Of a stretch of DNA of 64,000 nt, positions 33,144 through 43,094 are shown in pieces. Numbering within the stretch: position 1 is the stretch's first letter; each line of letters starts with the position of its first letter. A program made the translations under genes and the position numbers. This DNA is from Lacrimispora xylanolytica. Lineage in GTDB: Bacteria > Bacillota > Clostridia > Lachnospirales > Lachnospiraceae. Under the pieces are notes generated by a model that saw only the letters and a program-made list of their open reading frames with translations, made no database searches and was not told where the DNA came from. The DNA lies in NCBI RefSeq assembly GCF_026723765.1, contig NZ_CP113524.1:1349001-1413000 (forward strand), in the 5' to 3' direction.

Positions 33144-35351
33144 ATGATAGATAATAGATTAAAAAAAGAAAAATTTCGTAAGGATGTTTTGATAAATGAT
33201 GAGAGGAAAGATGAAAGAAAAGGAGAGCGGAAAGGATTGAAAACTGGAAAGAGGCCAATGGAAGGGTCAGGAAAAAAGATGGAAGAAAAGGGTCAAAAGA
33301 AATTTGGAGATAAGACGTGGCAGAAATCTGGAGATAAGCCTGGAAAGAAAGCTGGAGAAAAGGTCAGAGAAAAAGCTGGAGATAAGTCTGATAAGAGATC
33401 TGGAGAGAAAACGTGGGAGAAATCCGGGAATAAGTTTGATAAGAGAGCGGGAGAAAAAGCGTGGGAGAAATCCGGAGATAAGTCTGATAGGAGATCTGAA
33501 GAGAAAACGTGGGAGAAATCCGGAAATAAGTTTGATAAGAAGCCGGGTGAGAAGGAGTGGAAAAAAACAGGACAGTGGTCAGATAAGAAGCCGGGAGAAA
33601 AGACTCGGATAAATTCAGGGGAAAAGTCAGGTAGGAAGTCAGGAGAGAATACCTGGCAGAAAACTGGAGAATGGTCGGATAAGAAACTGGGAGAAAAGGC
33701 ACGTAAATATCAAGGAGAAAAATCAGGTAAAAATTCAGAAAAGGAGACATGGCGTAAATCAGAACAGTGGTCAGATAAGAAGCTTGGTGAAAATCCTCGG
33801 AAGAATTCTGGGGAAAAATCAGACAAGAAGTTTGGAGAAAAGCAAACTAAATGGAGAAAAGAGAGCGCTGAAGGTCAACAACGTGGAGAAAGAAAGGCTG
33901 AGGATAAAGCTTTTTCTAAAGAAACTAAAAAGAACCGATCCCAATGTCCTGTTTTCCGTAAATGCGGTGGCTGCCAGCTTTTGGATATGCCATATAAAAA
34001 GCAGTTAGAATTAAAGCAAAAGCAGTTAGAAACTCTGTTAAAGCCTTTTTGCCGTCTTGAAGCTATGATTGGTATGGAAGATCCCTATCATTATCGTAAC
34101 AAAGTGCATGCTGTTTTTGACCATGATAAAAAAGGAAATCCCTTCTCTGGAGTCTATGAAGCAAACTCCCACCGTGTTGTTCCAGTGGAAAGCTGTTTGA
34201 TCGAGGATGAAAAGGCAGATGAAATTATTGGGACAATCAGAGGTATGTTGAAATCATTTAAAATTCGTACCTATGATGAGGATACGGGATATGGCTTGCT
34301 TCGCCATGTTCTGATACGACGTGGATTTACAACGGGAGAGATTATGGTCGTCCTTGTAACCGCATCTCCCATTTTTCCATCAAAGAATAACTTTGTAAAG
34401 GCGTTACGTGACAAGCATCCGGAGATCACTACAGCAATACAGAATGTAAACGGGCGTGGAACCAGCATGGTATTGGGAGATAAAGAACATGTATTATACG
34501 GAAAAGGATACATTGAAGATATTCTGTGCGGGTATCGTTTCAGAATTTCTTCCAAATCCTTCTACCAGGTAAACCCTGTTCAGACTGAAATTCTTTATAA
34601 AAAGGCCATTGAAGCCGCAGGACTTACAGGTAATGAACGAGTGATAGATGCTTATTGTGGAATCGGTACGATTGGTATTGTCGCCAGTCAGTATGCAAAA
34701 GAAGTGATAGGTGTTGAATTAAATAGGGATGCAGTGAAGGATGCGATAGAAAATGCAAAGCTTAATGATGTAAGTAATGTTAAATTTTATTGCAATGATG
34801 CAGGCAAATTTATGGAGAATATGGCAGAGAGCGGAGAACATGCTGATGTCGTATTCCTCGATCCACCAAGAAGCGGAAGTACGGTTGAATTTATTGATTC
34901 GGTAGCGAAGTTGAAGCCTGCGAAAGTCGTTTATGTTTCATGCGGACCAGAGACGTTGGCTAGGGATCTGGAGTTGTTTAGAAAAAGAGGGTATGAAGCG
35001 AGGAAAGGGTGGGGGATTGATCTGTTTCCTATGACGGCTCATGTTGAGACGGTTGTCTGTTTGTCCAGAAAAAATCCTGATGATAGAATTGAGATTGACC
35101 TAAGCCTTGATGAGCTTGATATTACTACTGCTGAAAGCAAGGCAACCTATGAAGAAATAAAGGATTATGTTTTAAAAAATCATAGTATGAAAGTATCAAG
35201 CCTATATATTTCACAGGTAAAAAGAAAATTGGGTTTGGAGATTGGTACAAGTTACAATCTTCCAAAGTCAGAAGATGCACGAGTGCCACAATGTCCACTT
35301 AATAAAGAGAAAGCCATAACAGAAGCTTTAAATCATTTTAGCATGATATGA
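33144..35351 (+). CDS. rlmD: 23S rRNA uracil-5-methyltransferase (RlmD/RlmCD type) with repeat N-terminus
   Basis: ATG at 33144 behind AAAGGTGG; an ATG 11 codons earlier has no site. About 735 aa versus about 450 for the family. The first 260 residues are Lys/Glu/Gly-rich, containing eleven 16-residue repeats. The enzyme then begins with the Fe-S cysteines CPVFRKCGGCQLLDM (C268, C274, C277, with a fourth near 350). SAM-binding is RVIDAYCGIGTIGIVASQYA, the catalytic motifs are FLDPPRSGS (about 573) and VYVSCGPETLARDL (Cys600). It uses SAM to make m5U in 23S rRNA. A 75-residue extra C-terminal domain (ATYEEIKDYVLKNHSMKVSS) follows, as in several clostridial members. Confidence 0.9.
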   Translation: MIDNRLKKEKFRKDVLINDERKDERKGERKGLKTGKRPMEGSGKKMEEKGQKKFGDKTWQKSGDKPGKKAGEKVREKAGDKSDKRSGEKTWEKSGNKFDKRAGEKAWEKSGDKSDRRSEEKTWEKSGNKFDKKPGEKEWKKTGQWSDKKPGEKTRINSGEKSGRKSGENTWQKTGEWSDKKLGEKARKYQGEKSGKNSEKETWRKSEQWSDKKLGENPRKNSGEKSDKKFGEKQTKWRKESAEGQQRGERKAEDKAFSKETKKNRSQCPVFRKCGGCQLLDMPYKKQLELKQKQLETLLKPFCRLEAMIGMEDPYHYRNKVHAVFDHDKKGNPFSGVYEANSHRVVPVESCLIEDEKADEIIGTIRGMLKSFKIRTYDEDTGYGLLRHVLIRRGFTTGEIMVVLVTASPIFPSKNNFVKALRDKHPEITTAIQNVNGRGTSMVLGDKEHVLYGKGYIEDILCGYRFRISSKSFYQVNPVQTEILYKKAIEAAGLTGNERVIDAYCGIGTIGIVASQYAKEVIGVELNRDAVKDAIENAKLNDVSNVKFYCNDAGKFMENMAESGEHADVVFLDPPRSGSTVEFIDSVAKLKPAKVVYVSCGPETLARDLELFRKRGYEARKGWGIDLFPMTAHVETVVCLSRKNPDDRIEIDLSLDELDITTAESKATYEEIKDYVLKNHSMKVSSLYISQVKRKLGLEIGTSYNLPKSEDARVPQCPLNKEKAITEALNHFSMI
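33306..33833 (+). repeat. In-frame 48-bp tandem repeat, 11 units
   Basis: Each unit encodes 16 residues of the form GEKTWEKSGNKFDKRA. Units alternate between W-E/Q-K-S/T and S-D-K-K versions, giving a hint of a 32-residue super-repeat. Central units around 33400-33540 are the most alike at DNA level, suggesting recent unit duplication. Confidence 0.85.
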
Positions 35352-35403
35352 GTAACAGCAAAAAGTATAAATGAAAAAATCTTGGTATATAAAGAGGATT
35401 TGA

Positions 35404-35725
35404 ATGAGGGTAATAGCAATAGATACGGAAAAGGATTTGTCGGAGTTATATAAGCAAATTACATCGGAATTACTGGAATACTATCATTTCGCATACCTTG
35501 CTTCAAATCAATTGAAGTATAGATAAGTTTAAACTGCCAGTTCAAAAAGGGTAGCAGGTAACGGTGCCAGCAATGGATTTGCTTAGAGGGGAATGAAATG
35601 ATACGCATCGATACGACCCATACTACAGTGTTAAGAATTGGTGTCGGTTGCATTGTGTGTTTGAATATGCGGGTTTGAAAGGCTATACTAATACGGAAAA
35701 TATGAAAAACACAAAAGTTAATTAA
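35404..35725 (+). pseudogene. Gene remnants in the rlmD to R-M junction
   Basis: Two unrelated-looking short frames: 35404-35526 (MRVIAIDTEKDLSELYKQIT ..., 40 aa, with AGAGG before the ATG) and 35612-35725 (YDPYYSVKNWCRLHCVFEYA ... ending KNTKVN). Neither forms a full protein and they are in different frames, so this reads as decayed coding sequence at the edge of the accessory region. Confidence 0.45.
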
Positions 35726-35756
35726 CCTGTCCTTTTTATTAGGGGGCAGGTTTTAT
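35725..35756 (+). terminator. Terminator before the R-M locus
   Basis: AACCTGTCC pairs with GGGGGCAGGTT (imperfect), followed by TTATT. Confidence 0.65.
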
Positions 35757-35825
35757 TATTTCAAAAGAGAATTTCTGATTTTTTGTTAGTAAAACTCCTA
35801 TGTTGAGATAAGCAAAAAAAATGCG

Positions 35826-35872
35826 ACTTATCATAAGTAATTATTGGTTTGTCGGAATAACTGTGATATAAT
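35826..35872 (+). promoter_or_regulatory. Promoter and operator of the XRE / R-M operon
   Basis: TTGGTT (35844-35849), 17-base spacer, TATAAT (35867-35872). A palindrome ACTTAT-C-ATAAGT (35826-35838) lies just upstream of the -35 and is a likely site for the XRE protein encoded next. Confidence 0.65.
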
Positions 35873-35927
35873 TCTAATTGTTGTAACAAGATATTACTTT
35901 TTTATCGTTAAAGATAGGGGTGAAGGC

Positions 35928-36134
35928 ATGAGTGTCAGTTATAAAAAGCTGTGGAAACTCATTATTGACAAGGATTTAAAGAAATCTGACGTAAGAAAAT
36001 TGGCGAATGTTAGTGCCAGTACATTTTCAAAAATGAGTAAGAATGAGTATGTTGCACTTGAGGTGATTGAGCGCATCTGCAATGTACTTGAATGTGACAT
36101 AGGAGATGTTGTGGAAGTTGTCAAAGAAAAGTAA
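35928..36134 (+). CDS. Small XRE-family regulator of the R-M operon
   Basis: ATG at 35928 with AGGGGTGAAGG in front. The 68-aa product is a single HTH (MSVSYKKLWKLIIDKDLKKS, KLANVSASTFSKMSKNEYV, ICNVLECDIGDVVEVV), the size and sequence type of the compact Cro/CI-like controllers often set before restriction systems. It ends 46 bases before mod. Likely autoregulates and delays restriction on entry to a new host (inference). Confidence 0.88.
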   Translation: MSVSYKKLWKLIIDKDLKKSDVRKLANVSASTFSKMSKNEYVALEVIERICNVLECDIGDVVEVVKEK

Positions 36135-36180
36135 TTTAGCAAAAAAGGATAAAAATATAGTATAGAGAGAGGTTAAAGTA

Positions 36181-39100
36181 ATGTCTGAAAAGCTAAATCG
36201 TTTTGTTAATTTAATGAAAAGCATATTTGAATTGGATAAGTCTGATTTGGATTTTGGTATCTATCGTATCATGAATATTCGCAGAGACGAAATAGAGAGA
36301 TTCCTAACTGAAGGACTGCCAAATAAAGTTCAGGATACCCTTGCACCTTTTGCTTCAAATACAGTGGACATTGAGAATCGTCTTGCCGAGATAGAAAAGC
36401 AATGTGCAGACTTAGGCATTGAAATTTCAGCGAGCCCTAAGCTTGCAGAAGAGTACTCTCGCTTGAAAGGTCAGCTTACGGCAGGTGTTGATTTGTCTGC
36501 TTTGGAAACTGACGTTTATTCGGCATTGTATAGCTTTTTTAATCGCTATTATGACGAGGGTGATTTCATTTCAAAACGCCGCTATAAAGAAGGTGTATAC
36601 GCCATTCCCTATGAAGGTGAGGAGGTCAAGTTATATTGGGCTAACCAAGACCAGTATTACATAAAGACTGCTGAGAACTTCAAGGATTATACCTTTATTG
36701 ACGAAGGGCGTAAAGTTCATTTCCGTATCGTGGATGCCACAACAGAGCAGAATAACAACAAGGAAAGCAATGACAAAAAGCGTACGTTCATGCTTTATGA
36801 GGAGACTGACGAAAAGCCTGAACTTAAGACAATGGAAATATTAAATGGTGAGCTTTATATTCGCTTTGTTTTTGATGTTCCTGCTGATAAGAAGATCAAA
36901 TATGCCGAAGAAAATTATAAGAAAATCAGCGCTGCTATATCCAGTCAATTTAAAGACTGGTTTAGTTTACTACGTCCGGCTGCAACGAAAGACCAAAAGA
37001 AAGTTAAATCTGTGTTGGAGAAGCATTTAGAAAGCTATGTTGCCAAAAATACATTTGATTACTTTATACATAAGGATTTACGTGGTTTCTTAACGAGAGA
37101 GTTGGACTTTTTTATTAAAAGCGAGGTCATTCACCTTGACGATATTGATACAACAGATGAAAAAAGAGTGGATGCTTATATTGCCAAAGTAAGGGCTATT
37201 AAGCGTGTTGGAAAAATCATTATTGATTTCGTTGCACAAATTGAGAATTTTCAGAAAAAACTATGGCTCAAAAAGAAATTCGTAGTTAGCACGGATTGGT
37301 GTATTACGCTGGATAGCATTGATGAGGCTTTTTATGAGGAAATCATAAAGAACAAGATACAAGTACAGGAATGGGTTGATATGTATGCAATCAATGAGAT
37401 TGAGGGCGATTCGACAACAGTAGCATACTCTGAACCATTGACGTTGGATTTTTTGCATCAAAACAAGAATCTTATAGTTGATACAAAGTATTTTTCAACA
37501 GACTTTAAGGACAGGTTGATTTCAAGTTTTGAGAATATTGAAGAGCAAACCGGAGGTTTGATGTTTCATAGTGATAACTTTCAAGCCATTAACTTACTGC
37601 TTGAAAAGTATTATGAGAAAATTAGGTTGATATATATTGACCCTCCTTATAATACGGATGCAAGTAAAATTCTTTATAAGAATGGATATGAACATTCAAG
37701 TTGGATTTCTCTAATGGAATCAAGGCTCATGGCTGCCAAAAAACTTATTTCACCTAAAGGTATTATTGAAGTTGCTATTGATGATTATGAATTCAGGTAT
37801 ATAAATTTATTACTTGATGAAGTGTTTGGAATTAATAACGCTATTTCAAACATTGCAATCTTCACAAATCCTAAAGGGCGTGACCAAGGATTTATTGCAC
37901 AAGCGCATGACTATACACTTTTATATGCAAAAGATAAACGATTTGCACAGACTAATAACTTTATACTTAGTGACGAGGAAATAAAAAAGAAATTCTCAAA
38001 ACAACAAGGCGAGCAGGCGTTAAGAGAACTACCGCTTAAAAGGACAGGAACTGGAAAGCGTAGAGAAGAACGTCCTTATATGTTTTTTCCATTCATTTAT
38101 GATATAAGTGCTAAAAAACTTAGTGTTATACCTGAAGATGAATATAAAAAAATATATAATCCTGAAGATGATACTTTCAATGATGATTTTGTAAGGGAAT
38201 TGCAAAAAGAATATGAAGAAAAAGGTTGTGCTTTTCTTTTACCACTTAGTAGCAAAGGGGAAAATCTACGTTGGCGTTGGGGATATAAGAGTTGCTGTAA
38301 GGGCTGTGAAAATGGAACATTGTTTGCCAAGTCTATGAGAGACGGAAGATATGCCGTTTATCAATATGATTTTGCCGATTCAGAGGCGACTCCTAAGTCT
38401 CTTTGGTTCGGAGAACGCTACGATGCATCGTCTAAAGGGACAAATATCCTTGAGAGCATATTACCTAATAACCCATTTGATTATCCAAAAAGTCTTTACA
38501 CAGTTGAGGATAATATAATAATCGGGTCTGATGAAGCTGACGTAGTATTAGATTTTTTTGCAGGTTCAGGAACAACGGGTCATGCTGTAATCAATATTAA
38601 TAGAACAGTTGATGATTCACAACGAAAATATATTCTTGTAGACATGGGTGAATATTTTGATTCAGTCATAAAAGCGAGAATGAAAAAGGTTATTTATGCT
38701 AATGATTGGGAGAATGGAAAGCCAAAAAATAGGACAACAGGTGTAACTCATATTATGAAGTATCACCATTTAGAAAGCTATGAAGATGCTCTATCAAATA
38801 TCAGTCTTTCTGAAGAAAAGCATAAAATGTCCGTATTGTTCGGTGATGAATATTTAATCAATTATATGTTTGACGTTGAGGCTAAAGATAGCATGATAAA
38901 TCTTGACAGCTTTAAAATGCCATTCAGTTATAAAATGAAAATTAATGAGAATAACGAAACCAAGGAGAAAATAGTTGACCTGTGCGAAACTTTCAATTAT
39001 CTCATTGGTATTAACGTGGTGCGTCAAAGTGTGGTTTCGTACTTTAAAACAGAGCCTGACAAAGCAGGGATTTATGAAGGTGCGGTGCAGTTAACCGAGG

Positions 39101-39381
39101 ATATTGATGGAGAATTTGCATTTAAACAGATTGAGGGTATACTTCCAGATGGGCGACATACACTAATTATTTGGCGTACCATCACGGATAATCTGATTGA
39201 GAGCAATGCCGCTCTGGATGCTTATTTCAATAAGCACCGTATAAATCAGCTTAACCGTGAATTTGACATAATCTATGTTAATGGGGATAACAACCTTGAA
39301 AATCTAAAGGCAGATGAGGAACATTGGAAGGTTAATATGATAGAGCCTGAATTTAAGCAGCGTATGTTTGAGGAGGTATAA
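36181..39381 (+). CDS. Type III-like DNA methyltransferase subunit Mod
   Basis: 1066 aa. N6-adenine methyltransferase of the beta class, with motifs in the order IV then I: LIYIDPPYNTDAS (about 484-495) and VLDFFAGSGTTGHAVININR (about 787-806). About 450 residues precede motif IV, much longer than EcoP15I/P1 Mod (about 640 aa in total). They contain helical segments such as KVQDTLAPFASNTVDIENRL. A further 250 residues follow motif I. It is co-transcribed with the helicase-nuclease three bases downstream. Target sequence unknown. Confidence 0.9.
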   Translation: MSEKLNRFVNLMKSIFELDKSDLDFGIYRIMNIRRDEIERFLTEGLPNKVQDTLAPFASNTVDIENRLAEIEKQCADLGIEISASPKLAEEYSRLKGQLTAGVDLSALETDVYSALYSFFNRYYDEGDFISKRRYKEGVYAIPYEGEEVKLYWANQDQYYIKTAENFKDYTFIDEGRKVHFRIVDATTEQNNNKESNDKKRTFMLYEETDEKPELKTMEILNGELYIRFVFDVPADKKIKYAEENYKKISAAISSQFKDWFSLLRPAATKDQKKVKSVLEKHLESYVAKNTFDYFIHKDLRGFLTRELDFFIKSEVIHLDDIDTTDEKRVDAYIAKVRAIKRVGKIIIDFVAQIENFQKKLWLKKKFVVSTDWCITLDSIDEAFYEEIIKNKIQVQEWVDMYAINEIEGDSTTVAYSEPLTLDFLHQNKNLIVDTKYFSTDFKDRLISSFENIEEQTGGLMFHSDNFQAINLLLEKYYEKIRLIYIDPPYNTDASKILYKNGYEHSSWISLMESRLMAAKKLISPKGIIEVAIDDYEFRYINLLLDEVFGINNAISNIAIFTNPKGRDQGFIAQAHDYTLLYAKDKRFAQTNNFILSDEEIKKKFSKQQGEQALRELPLKRTGTGKRREERPYMFFPFIYDISAKKLSVIPEDEYKKIYNPEDDTFNDDFVRELQKEYEEKGCAFLLPLSSKGENLRWRWGYKSCCKGCENGTLFAKSMRDGRYAVYQYDFADSEATPKSLWFGERYDASSKGTNILESILPNNPFDYPKSLYTVEDNIIIGSDEADVVLDFFAGSGTTGHAVININRTVDDSQRKYILVDMGEYFDSVIKARMKKVIYANDWENGKPKNRTTGVTHIMKYHHLESYEDALSNISLSEEKHKMSVLFGDEYLINYMFDVEAKDSMINLDSFKMPFSYKMKINENNETKEKIVDLCETFNYLIGINVVRQSVVSYFKTEPDKAGIYEGAVQLTEDIDGEFAFKQIEGILPDGRHTLIIWRTITDNLIESNAALDAYFNKHRINQLNREFDIIYVNGDNNLENLKADEEHWKVNMIEPEFKQRMFEEV

Positions 39382-39384
39382 GCA

Positions 39385-42300
39385 GTGGCAAAAAAGAAGA
39401 AGACAGAGATAACCATAAAATTCAATGACCAACTGTTACTGTTCAGGTACTTCCTAAATTTGTTCGGAAAGAACACGCTCGCTTCTCTTGCAGGACAATT
39501 AAACAGTATGGAGCAAGAAGGATACAACGAAAATCAAAATACATGGTTTTATGTATACTTAGATCGTATCTGCACTGTTAATAAGGATATAGTAAAAATA
39601 AACCGTGATAAACTACGTTTGTATGATGAGAATATCTGTCGGTATGTAAAGCAGATAGGAGATAAGCGTGGGGGTATTGTGCTGAAGTACTTTCAGTACA
39701 TATCTTTGCTGTTTACTGAGATGTATTTAGATAGATATTTTTTCGATAAAGATGAGTTTTGCAAGGATTTAAACGAGTACGCAAAACAGGTATCTACTCA
39801 AACAATGGGTAAGATTGATATTGAGTTTAAGCCCGAAGGAATGAATAAGTTGGCATTCATGTGTGCAACCGGCAGCGGAAAAACTTTGATTACTCACGCA
39901 AATATTCTGCAGTTTTCATATTATCTGAAAAGGGCTCAAAGGTTGAATAGTCATTTAACCATAAACAAGGTGATTTTGCTTTCACCTAATGAGGGGATGT
40001 CTAATCAGCATTTAGAGGAATTAAAGCTATCTTCAATTACAGCTGCTCTGTTCCAGAAGGATACTGGTTTTCTTTCGCAAAGGGAAGACGTCATTATTAT
40101 CGACATGAATAAGCTGAAAGAAGAAGGTAAAATTAAGACCGTTTCTATTGATAGCTTTGAGCAAAACAATCTAGTACTGGTTGATGAGGCTCATCGTGGG
40201 CTTGCTGGTGACGTGTGGTATGATTACCGATCTCGCCTGTCTGCCGATGGGGGGTTTGCTTTTGAGTATTCCGCAACATTTAAGCAGGCTATGAAGACCT
40301 TGAAACCAACCAAAGATAAGGATTTGCTGGATGAGTATTGCACATCAATAATCATGGATTACTCCTATAAATACTTTTATGAAGATGGATATGGCAAGGA
40401 ATATCGCATTTATAATTTAAAAGATGGAATAGACGAGGAACAGCGTCATTTATATTTGACTGGCTGCTTACTCTCGTTTTATCAGCAGCTTAAATTGTTT
40501 GAATCATATCCAAAAGAATTTGCACCTTTTGAGATTGAAAAACCATTGCTTGTGTTTGTGGGTAACCGTGTAACTGCAAAAACTTCTAATGCTGAAATGA
40601 CTGATGTGGAGGAAGTAATAGAATTCATAGATAAGTTTGTAAACCGTAAAGCGAAGACGATTGAACGTTTAAACGCCGTACTTAATGAAGATACAGGATT
40701 GATGGATGGCAGGGGTGCTGAGCTTTTTTCACAGGATTTTAATGCGTTAAAATCAATATTTGGTGGTTCTCCAAAGGCAGAAGACATTTATACTGACATC
40801 CTGAGGTTGGTTTTTAACAGTGATACTTCATCTGAAGAACCACGCTTGCACATTGAAAATATCAGGCAGGTGCCAGGTGAGATTGGGTTAAAGATAGGAG
40901 AGTACGGAGATTATTTCGGTGTCATCAGTATTGGTGATACGGCTGGCCTGGTGAAGAATTGTGATAAGAAAGGGATTGTTGCCAAAACTGAGGAATTTGT
41001 TTCAGAATCCTTGTTTAGGAATATAAATAACTCTACTTCAAATATAAAAGTACTTGTCGGCTCACGAAAATTCACTGAAGGCTGGAATAGCTGGAGAGTT
41101 TCAACGATGGGTCTGATTAACTTTGCAAAAGGCGAAGGCTCTCAGGCGATTCAGTTGTTCGGTAGAGGTGTGCGTTTAAGAGGATATCATGGTTGTCTGA
41201 AACGCAGCCGTAAATTAGATGACCAGAGTATTAATGTGCCAAAACATATTGAATTACTTGAGACGCTGACTATATTTGGAATTAGGGCGCAGTACATGGA
41301 GGATTTCAAGAAATACCTTGAGCTAGAAGAAATGTCAGCTAATGAGAAGCCTCATGAATTTACACTTCCTGTTGTCAGCAGGTATGATATGGTTAAAGAA
41401 AAAAAACTTAGAGTCATTAAGCTAAAGTCTGGGGTAAACTTCAAAAAGCAGTCTCGCAGATTGGTACTGGATAAGCCTGACGAAAGATTTATGAGTTACC
41501 TTGTGAAGAATAAGATAACAATTGATTGTCGTTCAAAGGTGCAAACCATTGAATCTAGCTTTAGTATGCAGATGATGTCGGTAACCGATGAACATACTCT
41601 GGATAAGGAGTACATTCCATACTTAGATTATGACCGCATGTTTGAGGAACTGGAAGCATATAAAAACGAGAAATTCTATTACAATATCAGCATTGAGAAG
41701 GACAGACTTAAAGATATCTTGTTGGTGGATGGGTGGTACTCGCTTATCATACCAAAAATGCACATCAAGATAGATTCCTTTGAAAAACTGGAGGCAGCAA
41801 CGGATTACTGTGTAATGGTGATGAAAATCTACATAGATAAGTTTTTCAAGTATGAAAAGGAACGCTGGGAAGCTCCTTTTCTCGAATATCAGGAACTTAC
41901 AGCAGATGATAATAATTTTGTATCAGAATATTCATTAAAGTATGCAGATTTGTTTGACGGTGATAATGGAGCCGAACAAGTCGAGGGATTCATAACAGAG
42001 CTGACTGCTCTATTGGACAAGGATAAAGGAATTGCTGAATATGAGAGAGCTGTATTTAGCAAATCTTTAGTTGCCTTTGACTTTCATTCACACCTATATG
42101 CACCACTTATTAGCTTGAAATCCAATGGATTGAAAATACAGATATCTCCTGTAAGCCTTAATGAAGATGAAAAACTGTTTGTGGACAGACTAAAAAACTA
42201 TACTGAAAAAAATAAAGAAGTATTCGACAACAGAAATCTTTACTTGCTTCGTAACAAAAGTAAAGTAGGCATGGGTTTTTTCGAAGCAGGCAATTTTTAT

Positions 42301-42615
42301 CCAGATTATGTTTTATGGATAGATACGCCTGAAGTACAATATGTATCATTCATAGATCCTAAGGGACTAATGAGGGTTAGACCTGATGATCCGAAGGTGG
42401 AGTTTTACAGGAAAATTAAGGAACTGGAAGATCGCTTGCAGCCATCATGTACAGATAAAAAAATTGTGTTAAATTCCTTTATTATGTCTGGTACAAAATC
42501 AGCTGATTTGCGTGAATGGTGGCAGATGAGCAAGCCAGAGCGTGAGTCAAAGCATGTTCTTTGCCTTGACAACGATGATTGTATTGATATCATGGTTAGC
42601 AAAATACTGGATTAA
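39385..42615 (+). CDS. Type III-like restriction subunit Res (DEAD/DEAH helicase-nuclease)
   Basis: GTG start with AGGAGG (39371-39376) inside the end of mod. 1076 aa. SF2 helicase motifs: CATGSGKTLITHANI (Walker A, about 159-173), VLVDEAHRG (about 264-272), FEYSATF (motif III) and AIQLFGRGVRLRG (motif VI). A C-terminal PD-(D/E)xK-type nuclease is suggested by FYPDYVLWID ... YVSFIDPKGLM (Asp974, Asp990, Lys992). With Mod it forms an ATP-dependent restriction complex. Larger than classical Res mainly because of an extended middle region. Confidence 0.88.
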   Translation: MAKKKKTEITIKFNDQLLLFRYFLNLFGKNTLASLAGQLNSMEQEGYNENQNTWFYVYLDRICTVNKDIVKINRDKLRLYDENICRYVKQIGDKRGGIVLKYFQYISLLFTEMYLDRYFFDKDEFCKDLNEYAKQVSTQTMGKIDIEFKPEGMNKLAFMCATGSGKTLITHANILQFSYYLKRAQRLNSHLTINKVILLSPNEGMSNQHLEELKLSSITAALFQKDTGFLSQREDVIIIDMNKLKEEGKIKTVSIDSFEQNNLVLVDEAHRGLAGDVWYDYRSRLSADGGFAFEYSATFKQAMKTLKPTKDKDLLDEYCTSIIMDYSYKYFYEDGYGKEYRIYNLKDGIDEEQRHLYLTGCLLSFYQQLKLFESYPKEFAPFEIEKPLLVFVGNRVTAKTSNAEMTDVEEVIEFIDKFVNRKAKTIERLNAVLNEDTGLMDGRGAELFSQDFNALKSIFGGSPKAEDIYTDILRLVFNSDTSSEEPRLHIENIRQVPGEIGLKIGEYGDYFGVISIGDTAGLVKNCDKKGIVAKTEEFVSESLFRNINNSTSNIKVLVGSRKFTEGWNSWRVSTMGLINFAKGEGSQAIQLFGRGVRLRGYHGCLKRSRKLDDQSINVPKHIELLETLTIFGIRAQYMEDFKKYLELEEMSANEKPHEFTLPVVSRYDMVKEKKLRVIKLKSGVNFKKQSRRLVLDKPDERFMSYLVKNKITIDCRSKVQTIESSFSMQMMSVTDEHTLDKEYIPYLDYDRMFEELEAYKNEKFYYNISIEKDRLKDILLVDGWYSLIIPKMHIKIDSFEKLEAATDYCVMVMKIYIDKFFKYEKERWEAPFLEYQELTADDNNFVSEYSLKYADLFDGDNGAEQVEGFITELTALLDKDKGIAEYERAVFSKSLVAFDFHSHLYAPLISLKSNGLKIQISPVSLNEDEKLFVDRLKNYTEKNKEVFDNRNLYLLRNKSKVGMGFFEAGNFYPDYVLWIDTPEVQYVSFIDPKGLMRVRPDDPKVEFYRKIKELEDRLQPSCTDKKIVLNSFIMSGTKSADLREWWQMSKPERESKHVLCLDNDDCIDIMVSKILD

Positions 42616-42669
42616 TACATGTCAGATAAAATGATAAAATTAAACAAATTTGTTTAAAATTTAAAAGTA

Positions 42670-42699
42670 GGAGAGCTGCCGAATGGTGGCTCTTTTTTT
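42670..42699 (+). terminator. Terminator after the R-M operon
   Basis: GAGAGCTGCC pairs with GGTGGCTCTT through G-T wobbles, followed by a long T-run. Confidence 0.75.
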
Positions 42700-42941
42700 C
42701 TGCGTTTTTATATACTAGTTGCTAACTCAGGCTATCATTAACTACATTTGCCCAAACATTGCAATAGTGTAATGACTAGTTAGGATTTTTATTCAAACAT
42801 GGCATCTTGTGTAGAACATTGAGCATTAGAGGGCAGTCATCTTTCGTTTCCATCAACATCTTCATTTAGATATTAAACCTAATGTAAGTGTATACATCAA
42901 ATCAAAATTTTGATGATTCATTTACAAAGGGGGATTTTTAA
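42700..42941. other. Regulatory/intergenic region before rep operon
   Basis: About 240 bp with no gene. A perfect 14-bp palindrome ATCAAAATTTTGAT is at 42901-42914, about 28 bases before the first start codon of the rep operon, and could be an operator or part of a replication region. Confidence 0.5.
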
Positions 42942-43094
42942 GTGTATAGAATATTGAGAGCTGGTAGAAAACAGGTCAAGGAAACAGGGTTTAGCAGGAT
43001 AACAGAAGCAAGCTATTGCTACAACCAAAGAAGAAAACAAAATGAGCTCACTGACTTAGTAGGCATTATTACTAAGGATGGAGGTGTTCATTGA
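42942..43094 (+). CDS. Small 50-aa basic protein ahead of rep
   Basis: GTG at 42942 behind AAAGGGGGA. The product begins MYRILRAGRKQVKETGFSRI, is basic, and ends LVGIITKDGGVH. Its stop overlaps the ATG of the rep gene (TGATG), so it is translationally coupled to it. No family recognised; copy-control or DNA-binding roles are possible. Confidence 0.65.
   Translation: MYRILRAGRKQVKETGFSRITEASYCYNQRRKQNELTDLVGIITKDGGVH

Noticed and set aside
33304-33750. Open frames in other registers across the rlmD repeat region on both strands
   Set aside because: They arise from the low-complexity repeat and lack ribosome binding sites; the +1 frame beginning at 33144 continues into conserved enzyme motifs.
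33306-33833. Regular 48-bp repeats resembling a CRISPR array
   Set aside because: The units are contiguous, in frame with a long coding sequence and have no unrelated spacers; they encode a protein repeat. No CRISPR array or cas gene was seen elsewhere in the window.
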